Shown here piece by piece: positions 61,115 to 64,000 of a DNA stretch of 64,000 bases. The notes beneath the pieces were generated by a model. It was given only the letters and a program-made list of their open reading frames with translations. It was not told the origin of the DNA and did no database searches. Position 1 is the first letter of the stretch. Each line of letters opens with the position of its first letter. The translations under genes were made by a program, and so were the position numbers. The DNA comes from Allobosea sp. LC85 (GTDB lineage Bacteria > Pseudomonadota > Alphaproteobacteria > Rhizobiales > Beijerinckiaceae), in the NCBI RefSeq assembly GCF_000735605.1, contig NZ_JPKG01000046.1, positions 1 to 64,000 of the forward strand. Reading direction: 5' to 3'.

Positions 61115-62557
61115 ATGCCGCCACATAACGCGGCTCCGCCCGCGGTCATCGCGACGGATATCCCGGCCCGGCTCGATCGCCTGCCATGGTCGCGCTTCCA
61201 CACGCTGGTCGTGGTGGCGCTCGGGATCACCTGGATCCTGGATGGGCTGGAAGTGACGCTTGCCGGCTCGGTCTCGGGCGCACTGAAGGAAAGCCCGGTG
61301 CTGCGCTTCACCAATACGGAGATCGGTCTTGCCGGTGCCGCCTATATCGCCGGCGCCGTCCTCGGCGCCCTGTTCTTCGGCTGGTTGACCGACAGGCTCG
61401 GCCGCAAGCGCCTCTTCAGCATCACCGTTCTCGTCTATCTCGCAGCCACAGCCGCGACGGCGTTCTCATGGAACGTCACAAGTTTCCTGATTTTCCGCTT
61501 CTTCACCGGTATGGGGATCGGTGGTGAATACACCGCGATCAACTCGACCATTCAGGAGTTGGTGCCGGCGCGCGTCCGTGGCTGGACCGATCTCGTCATC
61601 AACGGCTCGTTCTGGGTCGGAGCTGCCATGGGCGCGATCGGAGCGATCATCCTGCTCGACCCCGCAACCATCAACCCTGAACTGGGCTGGCGGCTTGCCT
61701 TCTTCATCGGTGCGGCGCTCGGTCTGGTCATTCTCATCCTGCGGCGCTGGATTCCTGAAAGCCCGCGCTGGCTGCTCAGTCATGGCCGCGCCGAGGAGGC
61801 GGCCGCGATCGTGACACGCATCGAGACGCTGGCCGGCGTCAGCTACAGCACCAGTGAAGGCCTGGCGCAAATCCGCCTGCGGCCACGCCCCGCGACGCCG
61901 CTCGGCGAGGTGTTCCATTCCCTCTTCGTCACACACCGCCAGCGCGCGCTGGTCGGGCTGGCGCTGATGGTCTCGCAGGCCTTCTTCTACAATGCGATCT
62001 TCTTCACCTACGCATTGATCCTAACCGATTTCTACCAGGTGCCGTCGCATTTGATCGGCTGGTTCATCCTGCCCTTCGCCGCCGGCAATTTCCTGGGTCC
62101 GCTGCTGATCGGCCGGCTCTTCGATACGCTCGGCCGGCGCACCATGATCGCAGCGACCTATGCCCTGTCGGCGCTCCTGCTGGCCGGCACCGGCTATCTG
62201 TTCGCTCAGGATCTGGTGACGGCCCCCCAACTCACCCTGTGCTGGAGCGTCGTGTTCTTCTTCGCATCAGCCGCTGCAAGCTCGGCCTATCTGACGGTCA
62301 GCGAAACCTTCCCCGTCGAGATGCGCGCGCTTGCCATCGCAGTCTTCTACGCCATCGGCACCGGAGCGGGTGGCGTTGCCGGCCCCTGGCTGTTCGGCGC
62401 GCTGATCGACACCGGATCGCGAGCAAGCGTCTTCGGCGGCTACTTGTTTGGCGCGGCCCTCATGCTGGCCGCGGCCGTCATTGCGGCGCTCTACGCCGTC
62501 AGGGCCGAGCGTCGGCCGCTGGAGAGCGTCGCGCGGCCTTTGAATGCGGCGGATTGA
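61115..62557 (+). CDS. MFS transporter, sugar/aromatic acid:H+ symporter-like
   Basis: This 480-residue permease has twelve predicted helices. The motif GWLTDRLGRKRLFS in the helix 2-3 loop and FTGMGIGGEYTAINSTIQELVPARVRG after helix 4 mark the metabolite:H+ symporter group; PESPRWLLSHGR ends helix 6. The substrate is unknown. GAGGGAG precedes ATG 61115, which is favoured over an upstream ATG at 61082. It lies between the two small twin-arginine proteins and on the same strand as both, but each has its own signals, so the set may be three units. Confidence 0.87.
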   Translation: MPPHNAAPPAVIATDIPARLDRLPWSRFHTLVVVALGITWILDGLEVTLAGSVSGALKESPVLRFTNTEIGLAGAAYIAGAVLGALFFGWLTDRLGRKRLFSITVLVYLAATAATAFSWNVTSFLIFRFFTGMGIGGEYTAINSTIQELVPARVRGWTDLVINGSFWVGAAMGAIGAIILLDPATINPELGWRLAFFIGAALGLVILILRRWIPESPRWLLSHGRAEEAAAIVTRIETLAGVSYSTSEGLAQIRLRPRPATPLGEVFHSLFVTHRQRALVGLALMVSQAFFYNAIFFTYALILTDFYQVPSHLIGWFILPFAAGNFLGPLLIGRLFDTLGRRTMIAATYALSALLLAGTGYLFAQDLVTAPQLTLCWSVVFFFASAAASSAYLTVSETFPVEMRALAIAVFYAIGTGAGGVAGPWLFGALIDTGSRASVFGGYLFGAALMLAAAVIAALYAVRAERRPLESVARPLNAAD

Positions 62558-62685
62558 GCCCGCTGGGAGTGCCGATACGAGAGGGAGCGCGATCGGCCGG
62601 AACAATGCGCTGGGACCTGCGTTATCATACCGCACCATTTCGTGGATACCGAAAGGGTGGCCGAAACCCTGTCTGGGAGGACGCC

Positions 62686-63012
62686 GTGGATAGACGTTCG
62701 TTCATGATGACCCTGTTCGGCGGCATGGCCGCGGCCAGCCTTGGCGGCCTGGCCGTCGCCGAAGCGGCCGAGCCCAAGCTCATCCCCACCCGCGAACCGG
62801 CCAAGGATGATGGCAAGCTCGCCGCCGAAACCAGCGAGGCGCTGGACAAGGCCGACGCCGAGTACAGCACCTACTACAGACGACGTTATTATGGGTATCG
62901 GCCTTATTATCGGCCGAGATACTATTATCGCCCCCGATATTATCGCCCTTACTATCGCCCTTACTATCGTCCGTATTACCGCCCGTATTATCGCCGTCGG
63001 TACTATTACTGA
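62686..63012 (+). CDS. Small twin-arginine-signal protein with Tyr/Arg/Pro-repeat tail (paralog 2)
   Basis: This 108-residue protein starts VDRRSFMMTLFGGMAAASLGG, the same leader as the 60691 gene, with AVAEA as the likely cleavage region and a matching linker LAAETSEALDKADAEYST. The tail (about 66-108) is nearly only Tyr, Arg and Pro in YYRP units. At the DNA level the tail is a 12-base tandem pattern of TATCGCCCTTAC type. GGGAGG lies 5 bases before GTG 62686. The tail could adhere to surfaces or form redox-crosslinkable material; this is speculation. Confidence 0.75.
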   Translation: MDRRSFMMTLFGGMAAASLGGLAVAEAAEPKLIPTREPAKDDGKLAAETSEALDKADAEYSTYYRRRYYGYRPYYRPRYYYRPRYYRPYYRPYYRPYYRPYYRRRYYY

Positions 63013-63037
63013 CGCTCGAAACGGAGGCCCGCCCGGA

Positions 63038-64000
63038 TCAGGCGACGCTGACGCGCGCCTGGCCCGGCTCGGCAACCGCAATGCCCGCCGAAGTATATTC
63101 ACCCAGCTTGTTGCGTAGCGTGCGAATCGAGATGCCGAGGATCTTGGCCGCATGCGTACGGTTGCCGAGGCAGTGGTCCAGCGTATCGAGGATCAGGTCG
63201 CGCTCGACATCGGCAACGGTCCGCCCCACCAGCCCGCGCGTGACGGCCTCTGCCGTCTGAACGACACGGCTTGCGACGTCATGACCTGACGACAGCCCGA
63301 GCGTCTCGCCTTCCGGCGTCACCATCGCATCAGGCCCGATCTCCGCGCCCTGGGCCAGCAGGACCGCCCGGTGAACCGTGTTCTCCAGTTCCCGCACATT
63401 GCCTCGCCAGCCATTGGCGAGGAGTGCCTTGCGGGCATCGGCCGCGATCGGGCGCAGAGGCATGCCGTTGATCTCGGCATATTTCTTGGCGAAGTGATCC
63501 GCCAGCACGAGGATATCGCCCGGCCGCTCGCGCAAGGCGGGCAGCCGCAGATGCACGACGTTCAGGCGATAGAACAGGTCTTCGCGGAAGGAGCCTTCGC
63601 GAACGGCTTCACCGAGATTTCGATTCGAGGTCGCAATGATCCGGAGATCGACCTTCACGGGCTGCGAACCGCCCACACGGTCGATCATCCGCTCTTGGAG
63701 CGCCCGCAGCAGCTTCGCCTGCAGGCGCACGTCCATCTCGGAAATCTCGTCGAGCAGCAGCGTGCCGCCATGAGCCTCCTCGAATTTGCCGATGCGCCGC
63801 GCGATGGCGCCGGTAAACGCGCCCTTCTCATGGCCGAACAATTCCGATTCCAGCAGGTTGTCCGGAATCGCCGCGCAATTCACGGCAACGAAGGGCTTGT
63901 CCTTGCGCAGCGACTTCTGATGCAGATGGCGGGCAATGACCTCCTTGCCGGTACCGCTCTCGCCGGTCACCAGGACAGGAGCCTCCGAGCGCGCGATCTG
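63038..64000 (-). CDS. Sigma-54-dependent activator, FlbD-like (5' end beyond window)
   Basis: The visible 320 residues are an AAA+ sigma-54 activation domain followed by a Fis-type DNA-binding domain. Motifs present: GESGTGKE (Walker A), [15 protein letters not shown] with the sigma-54-contacting GAFTGA loop, [12 protein letters not shown] (Walker B), [11 protein letters not shown] and a C-terminal [34 protein letters not shown]. The frame continues past 64000 so the start and any receiver domain are missing. Proximity to flhA and the flagellar genes suggests FlbD, but a generic NtrC-type regulator cannot be excluded. Confidence 0.85.
   Translation of the reverse strand, partial: QIARSEAPVLVTGESGTGKEVIARHLHQKSLRKDKPFVAVNCAAIPDNLLESELFGHEKGAFTGAIARRIGKFEEAHGGTLLLDEISEMDVRLQAKLLRALQERMIDRVGGSQPVKVDLRIIATSNRNLGEAVREGSFREDLFYRLNVVHLRLPALRERPGDILVLADHFAKKYAEINGMPLRPIAADARKALLANGWRGNVRELENTVHRAVLLAQGAEIGPDAMVTPEGETLGLSSGHDVASRVVQTAEAVTRGLVGRTVADVERDLILDTLDHCLGNRTHAAKILGISIRTLRNKLGEYTSAGIAVAEPGQARVSVA

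Noticed and set aside
62890-63008. Tandem short repeats considered as a CRISPR array
   Set aside because: The units are contiguous 12-base codon repeats in frame with a protein, without spacers.

Overview
The window is GC-rich and gene-dense. Its gene set points to an alphaproteobacterium of the order Rhizobiales/Hyphomicrobiales: fbc operon as Rieske–cyt b–cyt c1; DUF1285–CoA pyrophosphatase–DUF6111–CCA transferase; MoxR–DUF58–DUF4159; chpT–che–ctrA; and fliI, fliJ, flhA and an FlbD-type regulator. A Bosea-like lineage is my best guess, inferred from gene content and not from any marker search. I saw no tRNA, rRNA, CRISPR array, prophage or transposase.

Layout. 0.1–3 kb: cytochrome bc1 operon (minus). 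3–6.6 kb: an ABC exporter, trmL and hemF. 6.6–9.3 kb: a tightly overlapped minus-strand RNA/nucleotide housekeeping operon. 9.5–16.4 kb: a plus-strand MoxR–DUF58–BatA/DUF4159–vWA/GATase-like membrane operon. 16.4–25.5 kb: mixed genes (GNAT, NUDIX, metallophosphoesterase, SDR, Uup-type ABC-F ATPase, acyltransferase, glucokinase, hydroxypyruvate isomerase). 25.6–29.8 kb: an exported protein of unknown function, a frameshifted small membrane gene, and OpgH coupled to an FkbM-type methyltransferase. 29.8–33.2 kb: a translationally coupled plus-strand cluster of an MDR dehydrogenase, an aberrant PTPS/QueD-family protein, a GT4 glycosyltransferase and a methyltransferase. It is followed by a cytochrome b561, a GTP cyclohydrolase II with an unusual N-terminal domain, and a large polytopic membrane protein. 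37.7–43.3 kb: sugar-phosphatase and kinase genes, a coiled-coil membrane protein, a DUF1134 (EipA-like) protein, a YHS-like protein and CysQ.

43.4–51 kb: chpT, cheA, cheW, cheY, cheB and cheR on the plus strand, then ctrA on the minus strand. This physically joins the CtrA cell-cycle phosphorelay to a chemotaxis operon. 51–64 kb: flagellar export genes (fliI, fliJ, flhA) and an FlbD-like sigma-54 activator cut off by the window edge. They are interrupted by unrelated transporters, a GNAT, a DUF305 protein, a YbhN-like protein, an XRE-cupin regulator and two paralogous small twin-arginine-signal proteins with Arg/Pro- or Tyr/Arg/Pro-rich tails.

Two families of palindromic intergenic repeats (five type A, two type B copies) are scattered through 19–50 kb. 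In several copies the repeat boundary itself supplies the stop codon of the flanking gene, and one copy encodes the last residues of a cytochrome b561. Together with the 30–35 kb PTPS-family/glycosyltransferase/GTP cyclohydrolase II neighbourhood, these are the least explained parts of the window.
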